Shown: one piece after another, positions 8,216 through 16,852 of the stretch
Layout of the letters: each line of letters begins with the position of its first letter
Position numbering within the stretch: position 1 is the first letter of the stretch
Source: an uncultured Pelagibacteraceae bacterium
GTDB lineage: Bacteria > Pseudomonadota > Alphaproteobacteria > Pelagibacterales > Pelagibacteraceae
Direction of reading: 5' to 3'
DNA length: 40,750 nt
Assembly (NCBI GenBank): GCA_902574525.1
Contig: CACGNQ010000008.1
Coordinates: 1-40,750 of the forward strand
Notes under the pieces: model-generated
What the model was told of the DNA's origin: nothing
The model's input: the letters and a program-made list of their open reading frames with translations, nothing else
Databases searched by the model: none
Made by a program: the position numbers and the translations under genes

Positions 8216-10759
8216 ATGCTTAATCCATTTAAGATCATATCAAAGTTTATCAGATCTGATAATCAGAAAAATTTAGATAAAATAAAATCTATTGTTGAAA
8301 AGGTAAATGAGCTAGAAAATGATGTATCCAAGCTAAAAGACGAGGAATTCCCAAAAAAAACAGAATTATTAAAAGAAAAAGTAAAGAAAGGTGAGAATAT
8401 AAAAATTTTATTACCAGAGGCTTTTGCGCTTGTTAGAGAAGCCTCAAAGAGAACTAGAAATGAAAGACACTTTGATGTTCAGATAATGGGTGGGATTGTT
8501 CTACATAATGGAAGTATAGCTGAAATGAAGACAGGAGAGGGTAAAACTTTAACAATTGTTTTAGCGGCATATTTAAATGCTTTACATGGAGAGGGTGTGC
8601 ATATCGTAACTGTAAATGATTATTTGGCAAAAAGAGACTGTTCTGACATGGGGGTAATATACAAATTTTTAGGATTAACATCCGGTTATATAAATAACGA
8701 TCAAAATGACGATGAAAGAAAGAAAAATTATAATTGCGATATTACTTATGCAACAAACAGTGAACTAGGATTTGATTATTTAAGGGATAATATGAAATTT
8801 TCTAGTAAGGAGTTCGTACAAAGAAGTCATAAGTTTGCTATAGTGGATGAAATTGATTCTTGCCTTATAGATGAGGCAAGAACACCCTTGGTCATTTCTG
8901 GTGCAGCTGAAAATAATGAGGGTCAATATATAGCAATCGATAAACTTGTAAAAAGATTAAAAAACACAGATTACGAGGTAGACGAAAAAGATAAGAATAT
9001 TTTTTTAACAAATCAAGGAATTACAAATGTTGAAAAAATTTTTGATGAGGCTGGGCTGTTAAAAAATAATAATTTATATGATCCAGATAATTTATCATTA
9101 GTTCATTTTGTTAACCAAGCCTTACGGGCAAATCATCTATTCAAAAAAGGTAAGGATTACTTGGTAAGAGAAGGTGTCCTTAAAATTGTTGATGAACTCA
9201 CTGGTAGAATATTAGAGGGAAGAAGGTATGGAGATGGATTGCATCAAGCTCTGGAGGCAAAAGAAAAGATTGAGGTACAAGTAGAAAATCAGACTTTAGC
9301 ATCTATAACTTACCAAAATTATTTTAAATTATACGAAAAATTATCAGGTTGTACAGGAACAGCCCTTACTGAGGCTGAGGAATTCCAGGAAATTTATGAC
9401 CTTGGAGTTACCACAATACCAACTAATAAAAAAATGATAAGAAAAGATTGGAATGACCAAATATATCGGACTGAAGAAGAAAAAAACACTGCAATACTTA
9501 AAAAAATACAAGAATGTTATCACACTGGACAACCAATGTTAGTATTCACTTCAAGTGTTAATAAATCAGAAAAATATTCTGAACTTTTAAAAAAAGCGGG
9601 AGTACCTCATACAGTTTTAAACGCTAAGAATCATGAGCGAGAAGCAGAAATAATTCTAGATGCTGGAAAATTAAAATCAATAATAATTACAACAAGTATT
9701 TCTGGAAGAGGTGTAGACATTAAATTAGGTGGTAAAGCAATAGACAATAGTCAAAAAGAAAACCAAATTGAGAAAGACAAAATTAAAAATTTAGGAGGAT
9801 TATTTGTACTGGGCACAGAAAGAATGGAGTCTAGAAGGGTAGACAACCAAGCAAGAGGTAGATCTGGAAGACAAGGAGACGAGGGAAATTCTATATTTTA
9901 CGTCAGTTTAGATGATGATTTAATGAGAATTTTTGGTTCAGAGTCGATGACAAGCATGCTTGAAAAACTAGGTTTAAAAGATGGTGAAAGCATTGATCAC
10001 CCTTGGATAAATAAGGCATTAGAAAGGGCGCAACAAAAAGTTGAGTCAAGAAATTTTGATATAAGAAAAACTCTCCTTAAATTTGACAATGTTCTTAATG
10101 ATCAAAGACAAGTAATTTTTAATCAAAGAAAAGATATAATAAATTCAAATTCAATTTTTGATTATTCAAATAATTTTATGGATGAAATTAACTCTCATTT
10201 ACTTGAATACAAAAATAGCAAAGATTTTGAAACTCAAATAAGAGTATTTTTAGGAAAAAGTTTTAGTGATAGTGAAATTAGTGAATTGATTAAACGTGAT
10301 GAAAAAGGTTTTAAAGAAGAGATAAATAAAAGATTTCTAGAAAAAAGGAGTGAAAGAATTGATATAATTGGAGAAGAACAATCAATTGAGATAGAAAAAA
10401 GAATTTTGTTACAATCTATAGATGCAAATTGGAAGCTTCATATCCAATATCTAGAACAGCTAAGGCAAGTAATTGGATTAAGATCTTATGGTCAAAGAGA
10501 TCCATTAGTTGAGTATAAAAAAGAGGCTTTTGCTCTTTTTGAAAATTTATTAATAAAAATAAAAAATGATCTAATAAAAATTTTAATTAATTTAACTATT
10601 GTTGAAAAAAAAAATGACTACAAAGATACTAAAAAAACTAATAATGTCGTAAATAATCCAAAATGCCTCTTAATATTAAATAAAGGTCAAAAAATATCTC
10701 GAAACGAAAAATGTGAAGCAACTGGTAAAAAATATAAGAATTGTTGTGGAAGACTTTAA
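8216..10759 (+). CDS. secA: Preprotein translocase ATPase SecA
   Basis: Motor ATPase that drives unfolded proteins through SecYEG. Walker A is MKTGEGKT (residues 104-111), Walker B is in VDEIDSCLIDEARTPL, and the second nucleotide-binding fold has TTSISGRGVDIKLGG and QARGRSGRQGDEG. The 847 residues compare with about 900 in E. coli; the linker before the C-terminus is shorter. The C-terminal SEC-C zinc motif is degenerate: it reads CEATGKKYKNCC where CPCGSGKKYKxCH is usual, which loses one cysteine and one residue of spacing. It ends 4 bp from the convergent accA. SRP RNA, the other targeting component, lies at 16.7 kb. Confidence 0.98.
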   Translation: MLNPFKIISKFIRSDNQKNLDKIKSIVEKVNELENDVSKLKDEEFPKKTELLKEKVKKGENIKILLPEAFALVREASKRTRNERHFDVQIMGGIVLHNGSIAEMKTGEGKTLTIVLAAYLNALHGEGVHIVTVNDYLAKRDCSDMGVIYKFLGLTSGYINNDQNDDERKKNYNCDITYATNSELGFDYLRDNMKFSSKEFVQRSHKFAIVDEIDSCLIDEARTPLVISGAAENNEGQYIAIDKLVKRLKNTDYEVDEKDKNIFLTNQGITNVEKIFDEAGLLKNNNLYDPDNLSLVHFVNQALRANHLFKKGKDYLVREGVLKIVDELTGRILEGRRYGDGLHQALEAKEKIEVQVENQTLASITYQNYFKLYEKLSGCTGTALTEAEEFQEIYDLGVTTIPTNKKMIRKDWNDQIYRTEEEKNTAILKKIQECYHTGQPMLVFTSSVNKSEKYSELLKKAGVPHTVLNAKNHEREAEIILDAGKLKSIIITTSISGRGVDIKLGGKAIDNSQKENQIEKDKIKNLGGLFVLGTERMESRRVDNQARGRSGRQGDEGNSIFYVSLDDDLMRIFGSESMTSMLEKLGLKDGESIDHPWINKALERAQQKVESRNFDIRKTLLKFDNVLNDQRQVIFNQRKDIINSNSIFDYSNNFMDEINSHLLEYKNSKDFETQIRVFLGKSFSDSEISELIKRDEKGFKEEINKRFLEKRSERIDIIGEEQSIEIEKRILLQSIDANWKLHIQYLEQLRQVIGLRSYGQRDPLVEYKKEAFALFENLLIKIKNDLIKILINLTIVEKKNDYKDTKKTNNVVNNPKCLLILNKGQKISRNEKCEATGKKYKNCCGRL

Positions 10760-10763
10760 AACT

Positions 10764-11870
10764 TTAAACTAATAAACCTAATATAGCTAAAAACGATAAA
10801 AGAAAAAAAATAAGTATATATTTTTTTTTATTAATTTTAATTTTTTGCACTAATTTATCGAAAGTATTTGTTTGGAGAATTAACTTATCTTTATTATTCC
10901 CACTTGTGTACAAGCCCTTTGATCTTCCAATTGATAAAAATTTATTTTTCCTTTTTTCTAAAATCTCATCACGATTTAAATCTGCAAATTCAATTAAACT
11001 TTTTTCAATTGAGACTTTTACATTTTTCAATACTTTTTCTCTGTCTCTATGTGCTCCGCCAGTTGGCTCTTCAATAATTTCATCTATAATATTTAAGTCT
11101 AGCAAATCTTTTGAAGAAAGTTTCATTGCGGTTGCTGCTTCTAATGTTTTCTTTGGATCTCTCCATAAAATTGAAGCACATCCCTCTGGTGAAATTACTG
11201 AGTAAATTGCATTTTCTAACATTAAAACTTTACTTGATGATGCGAGAGCAATTGCTCCGCCTGATCCACCTTCACCAATTATTATTGATATAGTTGGAAC
11301 CTTTAATTCCATGCAACATTCTATTGATTTCGCAATAGCCTCTGCTTGCCCTCTTTCTTCTGCGCCTACACCAGGATAGGCTCCAGGGGTATCAATAAAT
11401 AGAATAATAGGTAAATTAAATTTGTCAGCAAGTTTCATTAATCTCACAGATTTTCTATATCCCTCTGGTTTCATCATTCCAAAATTTCTTTCAATCCTGG
11501 TCTCCAAACTGTCTCCTTTTTGTTGACCTATTACCAAAACAGACAAATTTTTAAATTTTGCAAATCCAGTTATTACTGATTTATCTTCTCCATAATATCT
11601 ATCACCACTTAATGGAATGAAATCTGAAAAGATGTTATCAATGAAATATTTTGATTTAGGTCTATCCTCATGTCTTGCTACCAATGTTTTTTGCCATGGA
11701 TCAAGATTCGCGTAAATACCCTTGAGTTTAGTATCTATTTCCTCCTGTAGCTTTGAGATTTTGCTTGTATCAACTTCAGAAAGACCTTCTTTATTATAAG
11801 GATCTTTCAAGTTTTCTAACTCTGCCTCTAGATCTTTGATATTTGTCTCAAAATTTAAGTAATTTTTCAT
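10764..11870 (-). CDS. accA: Acetyl-CoA carboxylase carboxyltransferase subunit alpha with a hydrophobic C-terminal tail
   Basis: Alpha subunit of the carboxyltransferase that makes malonyl-CoA. Family segments include DPWQKTLVARHEDRPK, FGMMKPEGYRKSVRLM, IDTPGAYPGVGAEERGQAEAIA and GEGGSGGAIAL. The normal protein, about 319 residues, ends near the RKNKFLSIG segment; here the frame runs on to 368 residues. The extra 50 or so residues end in KINKKKYILIFFLLSF followed by more hydrophobic residues to the stop, which looks like a single membrane-spanning helix behind a basic stretch. That would be a C-terminal tail anchor. The partner accD lies far away at 34 kb. Confidence 0.96.
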   Translation of the reverse strand: MKNYLNFETNIKDLEAELENLKDPYNKEGLSEVDTSKISKLQEEIDTKLKGIYANLDPWQKTLVARHEDRPKSKYFIDNIFSDFIPLSGDRYYGEDKSVITGFAKFKNLSVLVIGQQKGDSLETRIERNFGMMKPEGYRKSVRLMKLADKFNLPIILFIDTPGAYPGVGAEERGQAEAIAKSIECCMELKVPTISIIIGEGGSGGAIALASSSKVLMLENAIYSVISPEGCASILWRDPKKTLEAATAMKLSSKDLLDLNIIDEIIEEPTGGAHRDREKVLKNVKVSIEKSLIEFADLNRDEILEKRKNKFLSIGRSKGLYTSGNNKDKLILQTNTFDKLVQKIKINKKKYILIFFLLSFLAILGLLV

Positions 11871-11950
11871 AATCTAAATATATTTCTTTATCAATTTTTA
11901 ATAGTTAATAAAATAATTAAATAAAAAATCTACAAATTTTTAATTTGAAC

Positions 11951-14137
11951 ATGAAAAAAAGGGAAAAATTCGTAAAAATATTTGAATTATCAGTATCAAA
12001 AATATTATTTGATTTCGTAAACAATGAAGTTTTGAGAGGTACAAATATTTCTTCAAAAAGATTTTGGAATGGATTTAACAAAACAGTTCATCAGCTTGCC
12101 CCTATAAATAAAAAACTAATTCAAACAAGGCATAAAATGCAAAGATCGATTGATAATTACCATCTCAACAGAAAAGGTCAAAAATTCAAAAAAAATGACT
12201 ATAAAAAATTTTTAAAAAAAATTGGATATTTAAAAAATACTGGACCCAATTTTAAAATACAAACTAAAAATGTTGATAATGAAATTTCAAGTATTTGTGG
12301 ACCACAATTAGTTTGTCCTGTTTCGAATGCAAGATTTTTACTTAATGCTGCAAACGCAAGATGGGTAAGTCTATATGATAGCTTATATGGTGCAGATATA
12401 ATTCCAGAAACAAGAGGGGCTCTTAAAGGAAATACTTACAACCCAATAAGAGGAAAAGAGGTAATTTTATACTCGAGAAATCTTTTAGATAAGATAATTC
12501 CTTTAAAAAATAAAAGTTGGGTGGATTTAAATGAAATACCAAAAATTTTTAATAATAAGCTTAAATTGGACTTGTTGCATCAAAATCAATTTATTGGATA
12601 TTCAAAAATATCAAATAAAATATCTTCTATATTATTCAAAAATAATAATTTACATATTGATATATTATTTGATCAGACAGGAAAAATGGAGGTTAACAAT
12701 CCAGAAGGAAACCAAGACCCATTAAAAATTCATGATATTTTTTTAGAATCAGCAATAACAACAATCTGTGATCATGAAGACAGTGTAGCAGCTGTAGATG
12801 CTGAAGATAAAGTTCATGGCTACAAAAATTGGTTATTACTAATGAAAGGTAAACTCAAATCATCGTTTATCAAAAATGGTAAAAAAAATTCAAGAAAATT
12901 AAATAAAGATAGAAACTATATTTCACCTAAAGGATCTAAGTATAAATTGCATGGAAGATCACTTTTATTAAATAGAAATGTTGGTCACTTGATGACTACC
13001 CCGAGTATTTTATTGAAGGATGGTTCTGAATGCCCAGAAGGTATATTAGACGCTTTTATCACTTCAGCTAGTTGTTTACATGACTTTAAAATAAGAGGAA
13101 ATTCAAGAGAGAAAGCTATTTATATTGTAAAACCAAAAATGCATGGACCAGAAGAATGTTCTTTTACAGATTTAATTTTTAAGAATGTAGAAAAAGTTTT
13201 AAAGCTTAAAAATAATCAAATTCTTTGTGGAATAATGGATGAAGAAAGACGAACTTCTTTAAATTTAAAAGAATGTATAAGAGCGTTAAAAAAAAGAGTT
13301 TTTTTTATAAATACTGGATTTTTGGATAGAACCGGTGACGAAATCCATACATCTATGGAATTTGGACCAATGATATTAAAAGGAGATATGAAAACTTCAA
13401 AATGGATACGAGCTTATGAAAATAATAATGTTGATATTGGATTGTCCTGTGGATTTTCCGGTAAAGCTCAGATTGGTAAAGGGATGTGGGCAATGCCCGA
13501 TCTTCTTAATGACATGATGAAGCAAAAAATTTCTCATCCACAGTCTGGGGCTAATTGTGCATGGGTTCCATCACCAACTGCTGCAGCTATCCATAGTTTG
13601 CATTATCATCACGTTGATGTTTTTTCTAAACAAAAAGACATAATGAAAAGAAAAAAAGCTAAAATAGATGATTTGCTTGAAATTCCAATTAATTCCCCAA
13701 AAAATAAATGGTCAAAATCACAAATATCAGAAGAAATTAAAAATAACACACAAGGTATTTTGGGATATGTGGTTAGATGGATTGATCAATCTGTTGGATG
13801 TTCAAAAGTTCCGGATATCAATGGTATAGGATTAATGGAGGATAGAGCTACTTGCAGAATAAGCAGCCAACATTTAGCAAACTGGCTGCACCATGGAGTT
13901 TGTAGCAAAAAGCAAGTTTTAGAAATTATGAAAAAAATGGCTAAAATTGTTGATAATCAAAATCTTAAAGATAAAAGTATGAAAGGTCAGGACCCATACC
14001 AGTCTATGGGAGCAAATTATTATCAATCAATTGCTTTTAAAACTGCGTGTGATTTGGTTTTTCACGGCAAAAGTCAGCCTTCGGGTTACACTGAACCATT
14101 GCTTCACTTCAATAGAATAATGAAAAAGTCAATCTGA
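11951..14137 (+). CDS. glcB: Malate synthase G
   Basis: Condenses glyoxylate with acetyl-CoA to malate. The 728 residues fit the long monomeric G form. Recognisable segments are RWVSLYDSLYGADIIPET, NVGHLMTTP, GFLDRTGDEIHTSMEFGPM, WVPSPTAAAIHSLHYHHVDV and ANWLHHGVCS. The ATG at 11951 is preferred over an in-frame TTG two codons earlier. The 80 bp upstream contain no glycine riboswitch, although such a switch is known upstream of malate synthase in Pelagibacter. The 3' end overlaps convergent recR by 9 bp. Isocitrate lyase is not in the window, so the glyoxylate source is not shown here. Confidence 0.97.
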   Translation: MKKREKFVKIFELSVSKILFDFVNNEVLRGTNISSKRFWNGFNKTVHQLAPINKKLIQTRHKMQRSIDNYHLNRKGQKFKKNDYKKFLKKIGYLKNTGPNFKIQTKNVDNEISSICGPQLVCPVSNARFLLNAANARWVSLYDSLYGADIIPETRGALKGNTYNPIRGKEVILYSRNLLDKIIPLKNKSWVDLNEIPKIFNNKLKLDLLHQNQFIGYSKISNKISSILFKNNNLHIDILFDQTGKMEVNNPEGNQDPLKIHDIFLESAITTICDHEDSVAAVDAEDKVHGYKNWLLLMKGKLKSSFIKNGKKNSRKLNKDRNYISPKGSKYKLHGRSLLLNRNVGHLMTTPSILLKDGSECPEGILDAFITSASCLHDFKIRGNSREKAIYIVKPKMHGPEECSFTDLIFKNVEKVLKLKNNQILCGIMDEERRTSLNLKECIRALKKRVFFINTGFLDRTGDEIHTSMEFGPMILKGDMKTSKWIRAYENNNVDIGLSCGFSGKAQIGKGMWAMPDLLNDMMKQKISHPQSGANCAWVPSPTAAAIHSLHYHHVDVFSKQKDIMKRKKAKIDDLLEIPINSPKNKWSKSQISEEIKNNTQGILGYVVRWIDQSVGCSKVPDINGIGLMEDRATCRISSQHLANWLHHGVCSKKQVLEIMKKMAKIVDNQNLKDKSMKGQDPYQSMGANYYQSIAFKTACDLVFHGKSQPSGYTEPLLHFNRIMKKSI

Positions 14138-14746
14138 ATCTACGTCCAATCCAGTTCTATTTATAAAGGCTGAATGTAGAGTGCCATCATCAAGATTTTC
14201 GATTTCACCACCAATTGGAAGGCCTTGTCCTAGTTTTGAAATTTTCACATTAGAATTTTTTAAACTATCTCTAATGTAGTATGCTGTTGTTTGACCTTCT
14301 ACTGTCGCGCTTGTTGCTAATATCACTTCTTCAATTTTATCTCTATTTACTCTTTCTTTTAAAGAATTAATCAATAAATCTTCTTTTCTTTGTCCCACTG
14401 ATGATATTGTGCCTCCTAAAATATGAAAATATCCTTCAAATATGTTTGAACTTTGTATACTCCATTGATCAGAGATATTTTCAACAACACATATTTTATT
14501 ATATTTTTTTTTAACTACTTCGCAACTGCTATAGCTACATTCAATTAAATTTGGTTTTAATGTTCCACAAATATTACATCGAACTATATTTTTACATACC
14601 TCGGTTAAAGCTTTGGCCATTGGCTTAGCTAGTTTATCCCTGTTATTAATTAATTTTAAGACAATACGTTTTGCTGATTTTGGACCAAGCCCAGGGAGCT
14701 TTGAAATTATCTTAACTAAATCTTCAATTTCGCTAATATTTTGCAT
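14129..14746 (-). CDS. recR: Recombination mediator RecR
   Basis: Ring-forming DNA-binding protein of the RecFOR pathway that loads RecA on gaps. The N-terminal helix-hairpin-helix reads LPGLGPKSAKRIVL; the Toprim part has ICVVENISDQWSI, FHILGGTISSVGQ and LATSATVEGQTTAYYI. The four zinc cysteines are Cys57, Cys60, Cys70 and Cys75. The first pair is a normal CxxC, but the second pair is spaced by four residues (CSYSSC) where two are usual. The 205-residue length is normal. It lies 3 bp after ybaB in a dnaX-ybaB-recR order that is widely conserved. Confidence 0.96.
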   Translation of the reverse strand: MQNISEIEDLVKIISKLPGLGPKSAKRIVLKLINNRDKLAKPMAKALTEVCKNIVRCNICGTLKPNLIECSYSSCEVVKKKYNKICVVENISDQWSIQSSNIFEGYFHILGGTISSVGQRKEDLLINSLKERVNRDKIEEVILATSATVEGQTTAYYIRDSLKNSNVKISKLGQGLPIGGEIENLDDGTLHSAFINRTGLDVDSD

Positions 14747-14749
14747 TTC

Positions 14750-15067
14750 TTAAAGAGGCCATTTAAAACCTGGTATACCAAAACCACCAGCAGCTTTTGA
14801 TATCTCTTCAGATGTTTTGGACTTAAGTTTCTCTTTTGCATTATTATGAGCTGCTGTAATTAAATCTTCAATAATTGATTTGTCCTCTTTAAGTATTTCA
14901 GGAGAAATATAAATTTTTATCATTTCTCCATCTCCATTAAGAGTAACTTTTACAGACCCAGTGCCAGATGTACCTTCAACAGAAATTTTTTTTATATTCT
15001 GTTGGCTTTCTTTCATTTTCTCTTCTAGCTCTTTAGCTTTATCTAATATTTTTGAAAAATCATTCAT
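14750..15067 (-). CDS. ybaB: YbaB/EbfC family nucleoid-associated protein
   Basis: Small dimeric DNA-binding protein found beside dnaX and recR in most bacteria; its exact role is uncertain. The start chosen is the ATG at 15067 (MNDFSKILDKAKELEEKM), giving 105 residues; a longer reading from 15088 lies mostly within dnaX and lacks family support. Typical features are a first helix rich in Lys, Glu and Met, the strand VEGTSGTGSVKVTLNGDGEM, and the closing GGFGIPGFKWPL, close to the usual Gly/Met-rich end with GxxLPGL/F. It overlaps the dnaX stop by 8 bp, which implies translational coupling. Confidence 0.93.
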   Translation of the reverse strand: MNDFSKILDKAKELEEKMKESQQNIKKISVEGTSGTGSVKVTLNGDGEMIKIYISPEILKEDKSIIEDLITAAHNNAKEKLKSKTSEEISKAAGGFGIPGFKWPL

Positions 15068-16706
15068 CTTTTTTAATTTCAATATCAATTAATTCTGCAT
15101 CAGAAAATGTTTGTAAAATTTTTTTATAAGTTTCTGTTTTTTTTGCATTTTCGAAAAGTTTAATTTTTGCATCCCCATCACTTTCTTTTTTTGATTTTTC
15201 CCCAATCTTTTTTGAAAGAGTAATCATCCATCTTTCATTGGTCCACTCTAATAACTTAGCTGAAAGAATTTTTATAAAGTCTTTTTCTAATTTTTCGTTA
15301 ATAGAAATTTCTATTCTACCATGCTCAAAGCTTACCAGATTAACATTATTTTCAAGTTCATATTTTAATTTAACCTCCTTTTTTACATTGCATAAATCAA
15401 TTAAATCATTGAGGCTTTTTATTGATATATTTTTGGTTTTAATTTTATTTGTTTTGATGTCATCAAGACTTTTTTCTTGAACGATACTTTTAATTTGATT
15501 TATAGGATCCTGCTTTTTCTGTATTTTAGTTTCTAATTTTTTTTCATCTGGTTTAATATGAATATCGCTGTGATCCTTATAATCTTTTATTTTGATAGAT
15601 TTAATATGAAGCAACCTAATTAAAAACATTTCTACACTTATATTTTGATCAGCAACAATATCTAATTCCCCTAAAGTATTAATTGTAAACTGCCAAAACA
15701 AAATCAACGTTTCACTATTTAAGTTCATTGAAATTTCTTTAATTGCTTCAAATTCATCACTGTTTAAATCAAAGTTTTTTGTACTTTCGTTTAGAGAATT
15801 TATATTTTTGAAATAATAAAGAATTTCTAAAAAATCATTTAAAAATATCTTAGGCTCAACCCCCTGATTATAAATATTTTTATAAGTTTCCAATGTTTTA
15901 TTTTGATCCCCTTTTAAAATATATTCAAAGATTCTTATTAAATATGATTTATCAAAATATCCAAAAATTTTTTGAACATCTGATAATTCTAATCTTTTTT
16001 CTTTATCATTGGATAATAAAGCTCTATCTAGTAAAGATAATGAATCTCTGACTGAACCCTCCGAAATTTTTACTATAAGTTTAAGTGCTTCATCAGAAAT
16101 ATTACCGTTTTCTAAGTCACAAATTTTTTTAATATATATTAATAATTCTTCTGATCTAACTCTCGACAAGTCAAATCTTTGACACCTGGACAAAATAGTA
16201 ACAGGAATTTTTTTTAGTTCTGTTGTCGCAAAAATAAATTTTAAATATTCAGGTGGTTCCTCTAAGGTTTTTAAAAGCGCATTAAAGGCTTGTTTGCTTA
16301 ACATATGAACTTCATCAATAATAAATATTTTGTATTTTGATGATGTTGGACCATACCTTGAAAACTCAATTAAGTCTCTAACATCATCGACTCCAGTTTT
16401 GCTAGCTGCGTCCATTTCTAAAACATCTATATGATTTGATTTTGCAATAGCTTCACAATGACAATTTTCACAAGAGTTTTGATTGCCAATATTGTCTATT
16501 CCATTTTTACAATTTAAAGCCTTTGCGATTAACCTTGCGATTGTAGTTTTGCCTACTCCCCTTATTCCTGTAAACAAGAATGCATTTGGGATTTTATCAT
16601 ATTTTATAGAATTATAAATTGTATCACTTACTACTTCTTGACCAATCAGATCACTAAATAGTTTTGGTCGATACTTTAATGCTAATACTTTTGAGTTTGT
16701 GCTCAT
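15060..16706 (-). CDS. dnaX: DNA polymerase III subunit gamma/tau
   Basis: Clamp-loader ATPase of the replicative polymerase. Walker A is GIRGVGKTT (residues 48-56), Walker B is IIDEVHMLS, the sensor segment is FIFATTELKKIP, and the SRC finger is in ILSRCQRFDLSRV. The zinc module has Cys66, Cys79, Cys82 and Cys84; the last pair is C-x-C where C-xx-C is normal. At 548 residues it includes a short tau-like C-terminal region (residues about 370-548, Lys rich). A-rich runs occur near the end, but no slippery site with a stem-loop at the usual place was convincing, so a separate gamma form is not claimed. The SRP RNA gene ends 8 bp before the start codon. Confidence 0.97.
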   Translation of the reverse strand: MSTNSKVLALKYRPKLFSDLIGQEVVSDTIYNSIKYDKIPNAFLFTGIRGVGKTTIARLIAKALNCKNGIDNIGNQNSCENCHCEAIAKSNHIDVLEMDAASKTGVDDVRDLIEFSRYGPTSSKYKIFIIDEVHMLSKQAFNALLKTLEEPPEYLKFIFATTELKKIPVTILSRCQRFDLSRVRSEELLIYIKKICDLENGNISDEALKLIVKISEGSVRDSLSLLDRALLSNDKEKRLELSDVQKIFGYFDKSYLIRIFEYILKGDQNKTLETYKNIYNQGVEPKIFLNDFLEILYYFKNINSLNESTKNFDLNSDEFEAIKEISMNLNSETLILFWQFTINTLGELDIVADQNISVEMFLIRLLHIKSIKIKDYKDHSDIHIKPDEKKLETKIQKKQDPINQIKSIVQEKSLDDIKTNKIKTKNISIKSLNDLIDLCNVKKEVKLKYELENNVNLVSFEHGRIEISINEKLEKDFIKILSAKLLEWTNERWMITLSKKIGEKSKKESDGDAKIKLFENAKKTETYKKILQTFSDAELIDIEIKKDE

Positions 16707-16714
16707 ATTTTATA

Positions 16715-16798
16715 GGAGACTAGAACCTGAAAATCTGTCTTTACGACTGCTTCCGTTAAGATCTGATCGGGTTTAAGCAGAATTCACCTCTAGCCTCC
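16715..16798 (-). ncRNA. ffs: Signal recognition particle RNA, small bacterial (4.5S) type
   Basis: Read on the minus strand, the ends pair as GGAGGCTAG with CTAGTCTCC (one G-U), closing a hairpin of about 84 nt. The tip holds the Ffh-binding domain: the 19-mer CAGATCTTAACGGAAGCAG has the same length as the E. coli motif CAGGTCCGGAAGGAAGCAG and keeps its GGAAGCAG side. The tip loop reads UAAC, a member of the URRC class known in SRP RNAs, in place of GGAA. Position directly upstream of dnaX is common for ffs. The exact ends may be a few bases longer. Confidence 0.9.
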
Positions 16799-16804
16799 AA
16801 GTCT

Positions 16805-16834
16805 ATTATATCAGTAATAAAATTCAATCTTCAA
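16805..16834 (-). promoter_or_regulatory. Sigma-70 type promoter of the SRP RNA gene
   Basis: On the minus strand, TTGAAG (16834-16829) and a perfect TATAAT (16810-16805) are separated by 18 bp. Initiation about 7 nt later would fall at the 5' end of the SRP RNA hairpin. This is the best-formed promoter in the window and probably also serves dnaX, ybaB and recR. Confidence 0.75.
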
Positions 16835-16852
16835 CTATCAATATTTAAAATA

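Noticed and set aside
11871..11950. Glycine riboswitch expected upstream of malate synthase
   Set aside because: The spacer is nearly all A/T and too short, and no conserved core was seen.
14750..15088. Longer ybaB starting at 15088
   Set aside because: The first seven codons lie in dnaX and do not match the family; MNDFSKIL at 15067 does.
15060..15480. Programmed frameshift producing a gamma form of DnaX
   Set aside because: A-rich runs such as AAAAAAG are everywhere in this genome, and no stem-loop or Shine-Dalgarno stimulator was visible at a suitable place.
16707..16852. tRNA gene in the spacer between pheA and dnaX
   Set aside because: No cloverleaf could be folded; the stretch is explained by the SRP RNA hairpin and its promoter. 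No tRNA was seen elsewhere.
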